Source of the DNA: DATBGZ01 sp036557785 | GTDB lineage: Bacteria; Actinomycetota; Actinomycetes; Mycobacteriales; Micromonosporaceae | Direction: 5' to 3' | Assembly: GCA_036557785.1 (NCBI GenBank) | Contig: DATBGZ010000028.1 | Location: forward strand, 1 to 26,557 | Length of the DNA: 26,557 bases | Translations under genes and position numbers: made by a program | Shown: in pieces, positions 7,585 through 15,751 of the stretch | Position numbering within the stretch: the stretch's first letter is position 1 | Layout of the letters: the number at the start of each line of letters is the position of its first letter | Notes under the pieces: generated by a model | The model's input: the letters and a program-made list of their open reading frames with translations, nothing else | What the model was told of the DNA's origin: nothing | Database searches by the model: none

Positions 7585-8505
7585 TCAGGACGCGGGCCTG
7601 ATCCCCCAGGCGCCGTGCCAGCTCTGATCGGGCTCGAGTGTGATCAGGTCCCGACCGGACCGGAACGCGTCCGGCGGGCAGGTCATCGGCTCCACTGCTA
7701 CGGCACGCCGGCGCCGCTCGCCGGCCAGCGTGTCGCCGGTGAAGACCTGCCACCACCCGAACCCCGCGCCGGCCCAGATCGCCACCCCACCTCCGTCCGA
7801 AGTGGAGAGTGCGACCTCCGATGGAGCATCGGTCGGGGCCTCGCCGTCCCGGATCAGGTCACCGAAGGCCACGTCGAGTTCCAGGGCACCGATGGGCTTG
7901 GGCGTCGTGAAGTCGTACTCGGTGCCGGCGACCCGCGCGGCACCGATCGGCAGCAGACGACCGTCGAGCAACAGCCTGCTGCGGGCCGGCACCCGCAGCA
8001 GGACCTCCGGTACGGGCGCGCCGGCGAGCAGATACGGGTGCACGGCGAAGCCGAACGGGCACGGTGTGCTGTCCACATTGGTCACCGTGTGGTCTGCCCG
8101 CAGCCCGCTGGCGCCGACCTGGTACGTCGCGGTGAGCGCCAGTGCCCACGGGTAGCCCGGCTGGGGCGGTAACTCGTACTCGACCGTGACCGCGTCTGGG
8201 GCGGATTTCGTGGCGTGCCAACGGGTCCACTCAACGAGGCCGTGAATGGCGTTGTGGCGGTCCGGCTCCGACAAGGGCAACCGGTACGCGGTCCCGCGGA
8301 ACGTGTACCGGCCGTCCCGGATCCGGTTCGGCCACGGGACGAGCACCGAGCCGGCACTGCCCGGCCGCAGTTCGTCTGCGTCATACCCGTCGATGAGCGG
8401 AACGGCGTCGACGGTGTACGTCCGCAGGCCTCCGCCGATCTCGACCACGACCGCCTCGTGTCCTGCCGCCGAGATGGTCCATTGCTCTCCGGAGGCGTGT
8501 CGCAT
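7585..8505 (-). CDS. Aldose 1-epimerase family protein
   Basis: 306 residues, typical for the family. Hallmarks are VPWPNRIRDGRY (residues 57-67), NAIHGL (H88), FAVHPYL (H156) and AVEPMTCPPDAF (E272). The two histidines and the glutamate match the acid/base set that opens and closes the sugar ring, interconverting alpha and beta anomers. It is closer to the YihR-like bacterial group than to GalM proper, so the sugar is unknown. The ATG at 8505 comes 10 nt after the stop of the upstream MFS gene on the same strand, so it is probably third in a pdxH-MFS-epimerase operon. It converges on the 7276 gene. Confidence 0.88.
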   Translation of the reverse strand: MRHASGEQWTISAAGHEAVVVEIGGGLRTYTVDAVPLIDGYDADELRPGSAGSVLVPWPNRIRDGRYTFRGTAYRLPLSEPDRHNAIHGLVEWTRWHATKSAPDAVTVEYELPPQPGYPWALALTATYQVGASGLRADHTVTNVDSTPCPFGFAVHPYLLAGAPVPEVLLRVPARSRLLLDGRLLPIGAARVAGTEYDFTTPKPIGALELDVAFGDLIRDGEAPTDAPSEVALSTSDGGGVAIWAGAGFGWWQVFTGDTLAGERRRRAVAVEPMTCPPDAFRSGRDLITLEPDQSWHGAWGIRPAS

Positions 8506-8515
8506 GCCCGCGACC

Positions 8516-9865
8516 CTACCTGTTGGGATGCGCCGGCTCTACCGCACGCGCGGGACCGGGATAGCGCACCAGCGCGGGGAACGCGATCGCGAGCAGGCTC
8601 GCCACGACCGCGGCCGCGAGGCCACCGCCGACCCAGGAGACGGTCGAGCCGAGCAGTGCCGCGGTCGCTCCCGCCCGAAGGTCACCCAGGCGCGGGCCGC
8701 CCGCCACCACGGCGAAGAAGACGCCTTGCATCCGGCCCTGCAGCTCGTCCGGGGCGTAGCTCTGCAGGATCGTCTGCCGATAGACGGCGCTCACCAGATC
8801 GGCCGCCCCGCCCACGGCGAGCAGCAGCAGCGCCAGCCACAGCGAGCGGGCAAGGCCCGCCGCCGCGACGGCGAGCCCCCACGTCACCACCGCCACGACC
8901 AACGCGATCCCCTGGCGGCGAACGCGGGAGATCCAGCCGGAGGTGAGGCCGGCGAGGGCGGAGCCGATCGCGATCGCGGCGTAGAGCGCTCCGATGGAGC
9001 CAGGGCCGTACCGCTGTTCGGCGACTTCGGGGAACAGCGCTCGCGGCAGCGCCAGCACCATGGCGGCGATATCGATCGCGAACGAGAGCCACAGCACGGG
9101 AGTGGCGGCGATGAATGCGAGGCCGGCCCGGATCTCCCGCCAGCCAGGCCGGCGTTCCGTCGGCACAGCCGGCGCGACGCCCTCGCTCTCGGTGCCGGTC
9201 CGCGGACGCAGGGAGGGCAGCCGTACGGTCGCCCACAGCACCACCGTGAAGAGCACCGCGTCGACGCCGTACGCCCAGCCGAAGTGACCGTCCTTCACCA
9301 GCAGGCCGGCGAGCAGCGGACCCGCGGTCATCGAAATCGTCATGGCCGTCATGTTCAGCGAGTTCGCCGCTGGCAGCTCGGTCGCGGGAACGAGCCGGGG
9401 GATGATCGACCCGCGCGTCGCCGAGCTGGCCCCCATGCCCATCGACTGCAGCGCGGTCAGCACGAGCAACAGCCAGGGCGAGGCCAGGCCGACGGCGGTG
9501 CACAGCAGGAACAGCAGCGTCGATGTCCACATCACCAGCGAGGCGGCCAGCAGCAGCACCCTGCGGTCGGCGCGGTCGGCGAGCGCACCGCCCCACAGGG
9601 CGAAGACCACCAGGGGCACGAGGCTCGCCAGACCGAGCAGACCGACCCAGAGCGACGAGCCGGAGAGCGCGAACATCTGGACAGGCACCGCGACCGCGGT
9701 GAACGCCAGCCCCACGGCCGAGACGGACTGGCCGATGAACAGGCGCCGGTAGGGAGCATGGCGCAGGGGACGGATGTCGATGGCATGGCGCTTGAAGAAC
9801 CGCATGGCGCCTGCGCCAGGGGCAGGCCGCTCGGAGACTTCGCGGTCGGGATTGAGCGTCGCCAC
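8516..9865 (-). CDS. MFS exporter, EntS-like (MFS_3 type)
   Basis: 449 residues with about twelve hydrophobic helices. The loop after helix 2 carries WGGALADRADRRVLLL, the MFS motif A (GxLaDrxgrr). A charged linker lies between the two six-helix halves (around LRPRTGTESEG). The overall type is that of enterobactin-exporter-like or macrolide-efflux-like permeases, which use the proton gradient to expel small molecules; the substrate is unknown. The GTG at 9865 shares one base with the pdxH stop (TAG/GTG), so translation is probably coupled. The epimerase follows 10 nt after its stop. No regulator gene is adjacent. Confidence 0.88.
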   Translation of the reverse strand: MATLNPDREVSERPAPGAGAMRFFKRHAIDIRPLRHAPYRRLFIGQSVSAVGLAFTAVAVPVQMFALSGSSLWVGLLGLASLVPLVVFALWGGALADRADRRVLLLAASLVMWTSTLLFLLCTAVGLASPWLLLVLTALQSMGMGASSATRGSIIPRLVPATELPAANSLNMTAMTISMTAGPLLAGLLVKDGHFGWAYGVDAVLFTVVLWATVRLPSLRPRTGTESEGVAPAVPTERRPGWREIRAGLAFIAATPVLWLSFAIDIAAMVLALPRALFPEVAEQRYGPGSIGALYAAIAIGSALAGLTSGWISRVRRQGIALVVAVVTWGLAVAAAGLARSLWLALLLLAVGGAADLVSAVYRQTILQSYAPDELQGRMQGVFFAVVAGGPRLGDLRAGATAALLGSTVSWVGGGLAAAVVASLLAIAFPALVRYPGPARAVEPAHPNR

Positions 9866-10554
9866 TATGGTGCCAGCCGTTCGACAATCCAGACGTCGCG
9901 ATCCCAGCGGAACCGGAGCCGGTCGTGCAACCGGCCCGGGCGGCCCTGCCAGAACTCCACGGTCAGCGGTCGCACGAGCAGCCCGCCCCAGTGCGGTGGC
10001 GCCGGTACCGGCGTGCCCTCGGGGTAGCGGCGGCGCTCCTCGGCCAGCGCCGTGTCGAGCTGCTCACGGGTCACGGGTCGCGACTGCGGGCTGGCCCACG
10101 CACCAAGCTGGGCCTCGCGTGGCCGGCTGGCGAAATAGGACTCGGTCTCCGCACGGTCGACGCGCTCCACCGTGCCCCCGACGATCACCTGCCGCCCGAT
10201 CGGGTACCAACCGAAGACGAGGCTGGCCCGCGGGTTCGCCCGGAGCTCGGTCGCCTTGCGCGAGCCGTAGTTGGTGAAGAAGACGAACCCGCGCTCGTCG
10301 ACGCCCTTGAGCAGCACGGTCCGGGCACTGGGCTCGCCCGCCGAGGTCGCCGTGGCGACGACCATGGCATTCGGCTCGACGATCGTGGCAGCGGCCGCCG
10401 CCTCCGCGAACCAGCGCCGAAACTGCTCGAGCCAGGTACCCGCGAGGCCGTCCTCGGTAAGGCCCCCACCCGGCGGGCGGTCCGGGTACTCGCGGCGCAT
10501 CGCCGCTGGGTCGCCGGGGTCCGCAGGGACGCGGGCAGGGCCGTCGTCGGGCAC
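9865..10554 (-). CDS. pdxH: Pyridoxamine 5'-phosphate oxidase
   Basis: 229 residues from GTG 10554. Conserved blocks: MRREYP (residues 19-24), PNAMVVATAT, SARTVLLKGVDERGFVFFTN (FMN binding), SRKATELRANPRASLVFGWY, SRPREAQLGAWASPQS, and the C-terminal EFWQGRPGRLHDRLRF. The enzyme uses FMN to oxidise pyridoxine or pyridoxamine phosphate to pyridoxal phosphate (PLP). The start is uncertain: no strong ribosome site precedes 10554, and the ATG at 10500 (211 residues) would still keep all conserved blocks. It diverges from the citrate synthase gene and leads the MFS-epimerase genes. PLP from this enzyme is the cofactor of nearby SerC. Confidence 0.93.
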   Translation of the reverse strand: MPDDGPARVPADPGDPAAMRREYPDRPPGGGLTEDGLAGTWLEQFRRWFAEAAAAATIVEPNAMVVATATSAGEPSARTVLLKGVDERGFVFFTNYGSRKATELRANPRASLVFGWYPIGRQVIVGGTVERVDRAETESYFASRPREAQLGAWASPQSRPVTREQLDTALAEERRRYPEGTPVPAPPHWGGLLVRPLTVEFWQGRPGRLHDRLRFRWDRDVWIVERLAP

Positions 10555-10792
10555 CCGATCATTCAAGCGCGTCCGGCGCGCAACCGTACGGGCACGTGGT
10601 GGCCGGGTGCGTTTCGTCACCATGACCCCGCGATGTCGGGCGAAGATGTCGTGTGTAGCACAGTGCGACAGTCTCGCCACCACAATTAACCGACAGGCAA
10701 GATGAGGCGGAGCCTACTCGGCACGCAACGACAGTCTGCATCCGACGACGGAACGCAGCGCGCCCCATCCCGCGGATCACCAGGAGTGCGAG
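10555..10792. promoter_or_regulatory. Divergent spacer between pdxH and citrate synthase
   Basis: A 238-bp spacer that must hold both promoters. I see an imperfect dyad with TGTCG (10647-10651) facing CGACA (10666-10670), and an A/T-rich patch at about 10680-10690 (ACCACAATTAACC) that could be promoter DNA. The citrate synthase ribosome site AGGAG is at 10782-10786. No confident -35/-10 pair. Confidence 0.4.
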
Positions 10793-11908
10793 ATGCCCGA
10801 ACCGACGACCTTCAAGCCGGGTCTCGAGGGCGTGATCGCCTTCGAGACCCAGATCGCCGAGCCGGACAAGGACGGCAACGCACTGCGCTATCGAGGCGTG
10901 AATATCGAAGATCTCATCGGTCGGGTCTCGTTCGGAAACGTGTGGGCACTGCTCGTCGACGGCAAATTCGGACCCGGGCTGCCGCCCGCCGAGCCGTTCC
11001 CGGTGCCGGTGCACTCCGGGGACATCCGGGTGGACGTCCAGTCAGCGGTGGCGATGCTCGCGCCCTACTGGGGCCTCGGGCAGCTGCTCGACATCACCGA
11101 CGAGCAGGCGAGGGAGGACCTGGCTCGGGTGTCGGTGACCGCGTTGTCGTTCGTCGCCCAGTCCGCGCGCGGCCTCGGGCTGCCCGCCGTGCCGCAGAAG
11201 GAGATCGACAAGGCATCTACGATCGTCGAGCGCTTTATGAAGCGGTGGCGCGGTGAACCGGACCCGCGCCACGTCAAGGCCGTCGACGCGTACTTCATCT
11301 CGGCCGCCGAACACGGCTTGAACGCGTCCACGTTCACGGCGCGGGTCGTCGCATCGACCGGAGCCGACGCCGCCGCCTGCATCTCGTCCGGCATCGGGGC
11401 GTTGTCGGGCCCGCTGCACGGCGGCGCGCCCTCGCGCGTGCTGCACATGATCGAGGGCGTGGAGCGCACCGGCGACGCCACCGCCTACGTCAAGGGCCTG
11501 CTCGACCGCGGCGAGCGCCTGATGGGCTTCGGCCACCGGGTATACCGGGCCGAGGACCCGCGCGCCCGGGTGCTGCGCCGTACCGCCCGCGATCTGGGCG
11601 CCCCCCGCTTCGAGATCGCCGAGGCCCTGGAAAAGGCCGCGCTGGAGGAACTGCACGCGCGCAAGCCTGACCGGGTCCTCGCCACCAACGTGGAGTTCTG
11701 GTCCGCGGTCGTGCTCGACTTCGCGGAGGTACCGGCGCACATGTTCACCTCGATGTTCACGTGTGCCCGGGTCGCGGGGTGGAGTGCCCACGTCCTGGAG
11801 CAGAAGGCGCTGGGACGGCTGGTGCGGCCGTCGGCGGTCTATGTCGGCCCCAAGTCGCGCCGCCCCGAGGACGTCGACGGCTGGAACTCGTTCCCCCACG
11901 GCGTCTGA
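10793..11908 (+). CDS. citA: Citrate synthase, actinobacterial second type
   Basis: 371 residues, shorter than the roughly 430 of hexameric GltA and like the actinobacterial citrate synthase 2 group (M. tuberculosis CitA). Catalytic residues are in place: H174 in AAEHGLNAST, H248 in MGFGHRVYR and D309 in VVLDFAEVP, with LHGGAP (H209) near the active site. It condenses acetyl-CoA and oxaloacetate to citrate; some close relatives act as 2-methylcitrate synthases, which motifs alone cannot exclude. AGGAG lies 6 nt before the ATG. pdxH is divergent upstream and serC follows on the same strand after a 116-bp gap. A TACCAT -10-like sequence in that gap (11939-11944) suggests serC may have its own promoter. 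Confidence 0.92.
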   Translation: MPEPTTFKPGLEGVIAFETQIAEPDKDGNALRYRGVNIEDLIGRVSFGNVWALLVDGKFGPGLPPAEPFPVPVHSGDIRVDVQSAVAMLAPYWGLGQLLDITDEQAREDLARVSVTALSFVAQSARGLGLPAVPQKEIDKASTIVERFMKRWRGEPDPRHVKAVDAYFISAAEHGLNASTFTARVVASTGADAAACISSGIGALSGPLHGGAPSRVLHMIEGVERTGDATAYVKGLLDRGERLMGFGHRVYRAEDPRARVLRRTARDLGAPRFEIAEALEKAALEELHARKPDRVLATNVEFWSAVVLDFAEVPAHMFTSMFTCARVAGWSAHVLEQKALGRLVRPSAVYVGPKSRRPEDVDGWNSFPHGV

Positions 11909-12024
11909 GCCCGGTGGGTCCGTAGCGAGCCACGTTCGTACCATCCCGTCAGCCGTGGGAGGATCGGACGGACCGCACCGTCGCGGAGAGCCCCGGAGAC
12001 GTTTCTCGGAAGGACCGATCGACT

Positions 12025-13146
12025 GTGCCTGACCCAGTGCGGATCCCAGACGCGCTCAAGCCCGCCGACGGCCGATTCGGCTCAGGACCGAGCAAGGTGC
12101 GCCCCGAAGCCGTACAGGCGCTCGCGGCCAACGCCGGGTCCTACCTCGGCACCTCGCACCGCCAGCAGACCGTACGCGACCAGGTGGCCCGGCTGCGCCG
12201 CGGCCTCGCCGAGCTCTTTGCGGTGCCCGACGGGTACGAGGTGATCCTCTCCAACGGTGGCACCACGGCGTTCTGGGACGCGGCGACCTTCGGCCTGATC
12301 CGGGATCGGGCGCAGTTGGCGAGCTTCGGCGAGTTCGGGGTCAAGTTCGCCACCGCCGTGAAGCAGGCGCCATTCCTCGGCGAGCCGAGCGTCCGCGCCG
12401 CGCAGCCGGGCACGGCGGCCACCCTGGTCGCCGAGGAGGGCATCGACGTCTATGCCACTGTGCACAACGAGACGTCGACCGGCGTCATGGTGCCGGTGCG
12501 GCGGGTCGCGGGGGCGGACCCTGATGCCCTGCTGCTCACGGACGCCACGTCCGCGGCGGGCGCCGTCGAGGTCGACCTCACCCAGACCGACGTGTACTAC
12601 TTCGCCCCGCAGAAGGCGTTCGGGTCCGACGGCGGGCTCTGGCTCGCGATCGTCTCACCCGCGGCGATCGCGCGCATCGAACAGATCAAGGCGAGCGGTC
12701 GATGGATTCCGGCCTTCCTCGACCTCGCCACCGTGGTCGAGCAGAGCCGGCTGGAGCAGACGAACAACACCCCCGCGCTGGCGACGATCTTCCTCGCGGC
12801 GGAGCAGGTCGATTGGATGCTCGCGAACGGTGGCCTGGCGTGGGCGGCCAAGCGCAGCGCCGAGAGCGCCGGCGAGATCTACGCTTGGGCGCAACGCTCG
12901 GCGGTGGCGAACCCGTTCGTGAGCGACCCGGCGCTCCGCTCGACGACCGTGGCGACCATTGACTTCGACGAGTCAGTGGATGCCGCGGCCTTGGCGAAGA
13001 CCCTTCGTGCCAACGGGATCGTGGACACCGAACCGTACCGCAAGCTCGGCCGCAACCAGCTACGTATCGCTCTATTCCCGACAATCGATTCTGCCGATGC
13101 GCACGCCCTGACCGTGTGCATCGACTACGTGCTGGACCACGGCTGA
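12025..13146 (+). CDS. serC: Phosphoserine aminotransferase
   Basis: 373 residues, the length of actinobacterial SerC. Blocks: GRFGSGPSKVRPEA near the N-terminus, LGTSHRQ, ILSNGGTTAFWDA, VHNETSTGV, LTDATSAAGA, and YFAPQKAFGSDGG with K197 as the PLP Schiff-base lysine. It transfers the amino group of glutamate to 3-phosphohydroxypyruvate for serine synthesis. In organisms with the DXP-dependent PLP route it also acts on 4-phosphoerythronate derivatives; most actinobacteria do not use that route. The GTG start at 12025 follows GGAAGGA (12008-12014). The stop lies inside a terminator-type inverted repeat shared with the convergent GNAT gene. Confidence 0.95.
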   Translation: MPDPVRIPDALKPADGRFGSGPSKVRPEAVQALAANAGSYLGTSHRQQTVRDQVARLRRGLAELFAVPDGYEVILSNGGTTAFWDAATFGLIRDRAQLASFGEFGVKFATAVKQAPFLGEPSVRAAQPGTAATLVAEEGIDVYATVHNETSTGVMVPVRRVAGADPDALLLTDATSAAGAVEVDLTQTDVYYFAPQKAFGSDGGLWLAIVSPAAIARIEQIKASGRWIPAFLDLATVVEQSRLEQTNNTPALATIFLAAEQVDWMLANGGLAWAAKRSAESAGEIYAWAQRSAVANPFVSDPALRSTTVATIDFDESVDAAALAKTLRANGIVDTEPYRKLGRNQLRIALFPTIDSADAHALTVCIDYVLDHG

Positions 13147-13199
13147 GGAACGACACCTTCCTCACCCTGCGGAGTACGGTGCCGTTGGATCCTCAGCCG
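13140..13199. terminator. Bidirectional terminator between serC and the GNAT gene
   Basis: A compact hairpin (TGAGGAA at 13144-13150, 7-nt loop, TTCCTCA at 13158-13164) competes with a longer-range 10-bp pairing (CGGCTGAGGA at 13140-13149 with TCCTCAGCCG at 13190-13199). Both stop codons of the convergent genes lie in the arms: serC TGA on the left, the GNAT stop on the right. It can therefore serve transcripts from both sides. Confidence 0.65.
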
Positions 13200-13687
13200 A
13201 CGGTCGGGCTGCGGCGCTCGAGCAGGAGCATGTCGCGCCAGACGCCGCGGTGCCGACCAATCCGCTCCCGGGTGCCGACGACGCGGAACCCCAGCTTGAG
13301 ATGCAGCCGCAGCGCCGCCTCGTTCTCCGGGAAGATGTGCGCCTGCAGCGTCCACAGGCCCTGAGCCTCGGTGGCGCGGACCAGCGCGTCGAGCAGCGCC
13401 GTGCCGACGCCGGTGCGCCGGACGTCGGCCCGCACGTACGTGTAGCACTCCACCACGCCCGCGTACTCGCGCCGCTCCGAGAAGCGGGACAGCGCCGACC
13501 AGCCACGGATCGTCTTCGAACTCTCGACGGCGACGAACCGGTGTGCCGGCAGGTGCATCTTCGACCACTCGCCCCAGGTCGGCACGTTGGTCTCGAAGGT
13601 CGCGTCGTTGCCCTTGAGCGCCTCGGCGTAGACCGCGAGCACCTTCATGCCATCGGTGTTCTCCATCGGTCGAATCTCGATCGTCAC
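13193..13687 (-). CDS. GNAT N-acetyltransferase, phosphinothricin-acetyltransferase-like
   Basis: 164 residues. The acetyl-CoA motif A is VRADVRRTGVGTALL (R/Q-x-x-G-x-G at residues about 90-96). Also present are the family blocks YTYVRADVRRTGVG, IFPENEAALRLHLKLGFRVVGTRERIG and GVWRDMLLLER, typical of PAT/MnaT-like enzymes. These acetylate the amino group of phosphinothricin, methionine sulfoximine/sulfone or related amino acids. The native substrate here is unknown and may be a metabolite-damage product rather than an antibiotic. The GTG at 13687 is preferred over an upstream in-frame start at 13723 because GGAG lies 8 nt before it. It is convergent with serC. Confidence 0.85.
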   Translation of the reverse strand: MTIEIRPMENTDGMKVLAVYAEALKGNDATFETNVPTWGEWSKMHLPAHRFVAVESSKTIRGWSALSRFSERREYAGVVECYTYVRADVRRTGVGTALLDALVRATEAQGLWTLQAHIFPENEAALRLHLKLGFRVVGTRERIGRHRGVWRDMLLLERRSPTVG

Positions 13688-13812
13688 GATTGCCGCTCCA
13701 TCCCGCGCACGGCCCGTCCGCATGCCTGCCCGATCCGGCCAACCACCTTAGCGGCGTGGGCGGCCCGGTGGGCGCAGCCCGTACGGCGTGTGGTCGCGCT
13801 CGTCCGACCGTA

Positions 13813-13899
13813 CGGCTCGCAAGCGTCGCCGCGGTGCCTGATGATTCGGCTCGCAAGCGTCGCCGCGGTGCCCGATGATTCGGCTCGCAAGCGTCGCCG
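13813..13899. repeat. 34-bp tandem repeat, about 2.6 copies
   Basis: The unit begins CGGCTCGCAAGCGTCGCCG. Copies start at 13813, 13847 and 13881; the first two full copies differ by one base (T/C), and the third keeps 19 bases before diverging. It lies in the 345-bp spacer (13688-14032) between the GNAT gene and sepH, about 130 bp upstream of sepH. It could be a duplicated regulator site or replication slippage. Confidence 0.85.
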
Positions 13900-13963
13900 A
13901 ATTGTCCATCTTTCGGCGTGCCGATCCGCGCCCGCGGGCGGGCAGGGCGTACCGTGTCCGAGA

Positions 13964-13978
13964 CGTCTGCGACAGACG
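13964..13978. promoter_or_regulatory. Perfect dyad upstream of sepH
   Basis: CGTCTG (13964-13969), CGA, CAGACG (13973-13978) lies 54 bp before the sepH start and just after a -10-like TACCGT (13950-13955). It is a possible operator or leader hairpin for sepH. The sepH ribosome site GGAGGGG is at about 14019-14025. Confidence 0.4.
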
Positions 13979-14032
13979 CCCGATGTTGCGAACAAGCGCC
14001 GCCGCCGGTGGCGCGGATGGAGGGGCGGCAGG

Positions 14033-15040
14033 ATGCGGCCGGTACGCTTCGTCGCCCTCTCTGAGGACGGCCAGGCGATGGTCCTCACCGACGAGGTGGG
14101 CCATCTGCTGAGCCTGCCGATCGACGAGCGCATCTCCGCCATGCTCCGCCCGGATCGACCCGCCGCGCGCTCGGACACGTTCGCCGGCGACGAGGCTGCG
14201 CAGCTCGCACCCCGGGACATCCAGGCGCGCATCCGCTCCGGGGAGTCGGCCGAGGACGTGGCACGCATCGCGGGGGTACCGGTCGACCGAGTGCTCCGGT
14301 ACGCCGGACCGGTCCTGCAGGAGCGCGCGATGCTCGCGCAGCAGGCGCGCCGGACCCGGCTCAAGACCTCCGAGCGGGGCGCGACGCTCGCCGAGGTGGT
14401 CGATAGCCGATTGAGCCAGCACGGCGTGGAGCTGGAGAAGATCGCCTGGGACGCGTACCGGCGTGACGACGGCACGTGGCGGATCGTGGCGACCTGGCCG
14501 TCGGGCCGGGCAAACGCGACGGCGGTGTGGGAGATGGACAAAGCACGGCAGCTGATCTCGCCGCACGATGACATGGCGCAGTACCTCTGCGGCGGACCTT
14601 CCGAGACGCCCCGGGGGGCCCACGAGGTGGTGCTGCCCCGCGCCGACGTCTCCGGTCACGAGCCGATCTTCGGCGGCCGGGACGCGCGCCCGACCCGCGA
14701 CCCGATCCGCAACGGGCGCGACGCGCTGATCGCCTCGCTTGAGCGGCCGCTCGGCACGCCCGCCCCGACCCGCAGCCTCGAACCCAACTCCCCGCTGGCC
14801 GCCCCCATGCCGGCTGCCTCCGCGGCCGCGACGGGCGAGGCGCCGATCCGGCGCAGTGCGCGAGCTTTCTATGAGGACGAGCGGGAGTCGCCGATGGATA
14901 CGCCGGCGGTCCCGTCCCTCGCGGTGCTGCGCCCCCGCCGCACCGCCCCGGACGTGCCGCCCGCGCCGGACCGCCCGATCAAGCGCGGCCCGAACTGGGA
15001 CGACATCCTCTTCGGCCCCGCCCCCGCCAAGGACGCCTGA
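14033..15040 (+). CDS. sepH: Cell division protein SepH (DUF3071)
   Basis: 335 residues, like Streptomyces SepH at about 340. The N-terminal DUF3071 domain begins MRPVRFVALSEDGQAMVLTD and contains a helix-turn-helix-like stretch SGESAEDVARIAGVPVDRVL (residues 69-88). A disordered Pro/Ala/Arg-rich middle follows, then the short conserved C-terminal motif NWDDILFG near residue 325. In Streptomyces and mycobacteria SepH binds FtsZ and promotes filament assembly at septation. GGAGGGG about 7 nt upstream fixes the ATG at 14033, although the frame stays open far upstream. It diverges from the GNAT gene and converges with thpR. Confidence 0.9.
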   Translation: MRPVRFVALSEDGQAMVLTDEVGHLLSLPIDERISAMLRPDRPAARSDTFAGDEAAQLAPRDIQARIRSGESAEDVARIAGVPVDRVLRYAGPVLQERAMLAQQARRTRLKTSERGATLAEVVDSRLSQHGVELEKIAWDAYRRDDGTWRIVATWPSGRANATAVWEMDKARQLISPHDDMAQYLCGGPSETPRGAHEVVLPRADVSGHEPIFGGRDARPTRDPIRNGRDALIASLERPLGTPAPTRSLEPNSPLAAPMPAASAAATGEAPIRRSARAFYEDERESPMDTPAVPSLAVLRPRRTAPDVPPAPDRPIKRGPNWDDILFGPAPAKDA

Positions 15041-15046
15041 GGCGTC
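15032..15046. terminator. Hairpin with the sepH stop codon as its loop
   Basis: GACGCC (15032-15037) pairs with GGCGTC (15041-15046), and the TGA stop of sepH forms the three-base loop. An overlapping alternative is CGTCG (15043-15047) with CGACG (15056-15060). It lies in the 21-bp gap between convergent sepH and thpR. Confidence 0.4.
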
Positions 15047-15061
15047 GGCTTCGCGCGACGG

Positions 15062-15706
15062 CTACGGCGCGGGTGTGTCTGGCTGAGCAGGGGGGCCCAG
15101 CGACGCGGTGGCCAGCGGCGTGTACGTGGGAGCGGGGCCGGTCGGTGTCTGCTCGATCTCGCTGAGCATCAGGTGCAGCGCCGTTGCCGTCCACTGTGGA
15201 CCTGCATAGGCCTGCAGCGTCGCCACGTCGGCGGCCACATCCTGCGCCGGAACCCGTACCCGCGGTCGGGCGATCGTCAGGTGCGGCCGGGGCGGTCGGT
15301 CGTCCACCGGCAGCCGGGCCCGGTGTGCGGCCCGCTGCAGGGCCCGGGCGAGGCGGCGAAGACCGTCGACCTCGCCGCCGATGCCAGCCCAGAGGATCGG
15401 GTCGCGCCAGCCCCCGAACCGGCCGCCGCCGGCGACGAGGAGGTGCAGGGGTAGCGCGGCAGCGGCCACAGCGTCCATGACCGCGGACGCCGCGTCGATC
15501 CGGTCGCTAGCCACATCACCGAGGAACGCCACGGTGATGTGCCAGTTCTCCCGGCGGGTCAGCCGGGTCGAGTGCCCTGGGCCGTTGGCGAGGCTGACCC
15601 GCAGCCGGTCCACCACCGCGGCGAGGTCGGCGACCGCCTCCGGCGACAGATCGATGGCGATGAACAGGCGCCGGGTCTCGCCATGACCGGGACCGGGCCT
15701 GCCCAT
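15062..15706 (-). CDS. thpR: RNA 2',3'-cyclic phosphodiesterase (2H family)
   Basis: 214 residues, slightly longer than E. coli ThpR/LigT. Both HxT motifs that define the 2H phosphoesterase active site are present: WHITVAFLG (H56, T58) and RPHLTIAR (H142, T144). The N-terminus RRLFIAIDLSPEA is typical. The enzyme opens 2',3'-cyclic phosphates on RNA ends to 2'-phosphates and can run weakly in reverse as a 2'-5' ligase. The last 20 residues are Pro/Thr/Ala-rich. The gene lies downstream of an MFS gene on the same strand, but a hairpin at 15752-15772 probably separates them. Confidence 0.9.
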   Translation of the reverse strand: MGRPGPGHGETRRLFIAIDLSPEAVADLAAVVDRLRVSLANGPGHSTRLTRRENWHITVAFLGDVASDRIDAASAVMDAVAAAALPLHLLVAGGGRFGGWRDPILWAGIGGEVDGLRRLARALQRAAHRARLPVDDRPPRPHLTIARPRVRVPAQDVAADVATLQAYAGPQWTATALHLMLSEIEQTPTGPAPTYTPLATASLGPPAQPDTPAP

Positions 15707-15751
15707 GCCGACCAGACTGCCACGCAGGGCCTGAGACGTGCGGCGACGGTC

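Noticed and set aside
8246..10027. A 593-codon plus-strand frame opposite the MFS gene and pdxH.
   Set aside because: Gln/Arg/His-rich shadow of real minus-strand genes with no domain pattern.
13193..13687. The GNAT gene as a herbicide or antibiotic resistance gene.
   Set aside because: PAT-like acetyltransferases are widespread as metabolite-repair enzymes; there is no cluster context for phosphinothricin.
13813..13899. The 34-bp repeat as a small CRISPR array.
   Set aside because: Copies are directly adjacent with no unique spacers and no cas genes nearby, so it is a plain tandem repeat.
13250..14032. An N-terminal extension of SepH by 261 codons.
   Set aside because: It would cover the GNAT gene and the 34-bp repeat. 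GGAGGGG before ATG 14033 and known SepH starts fix the shorter form.
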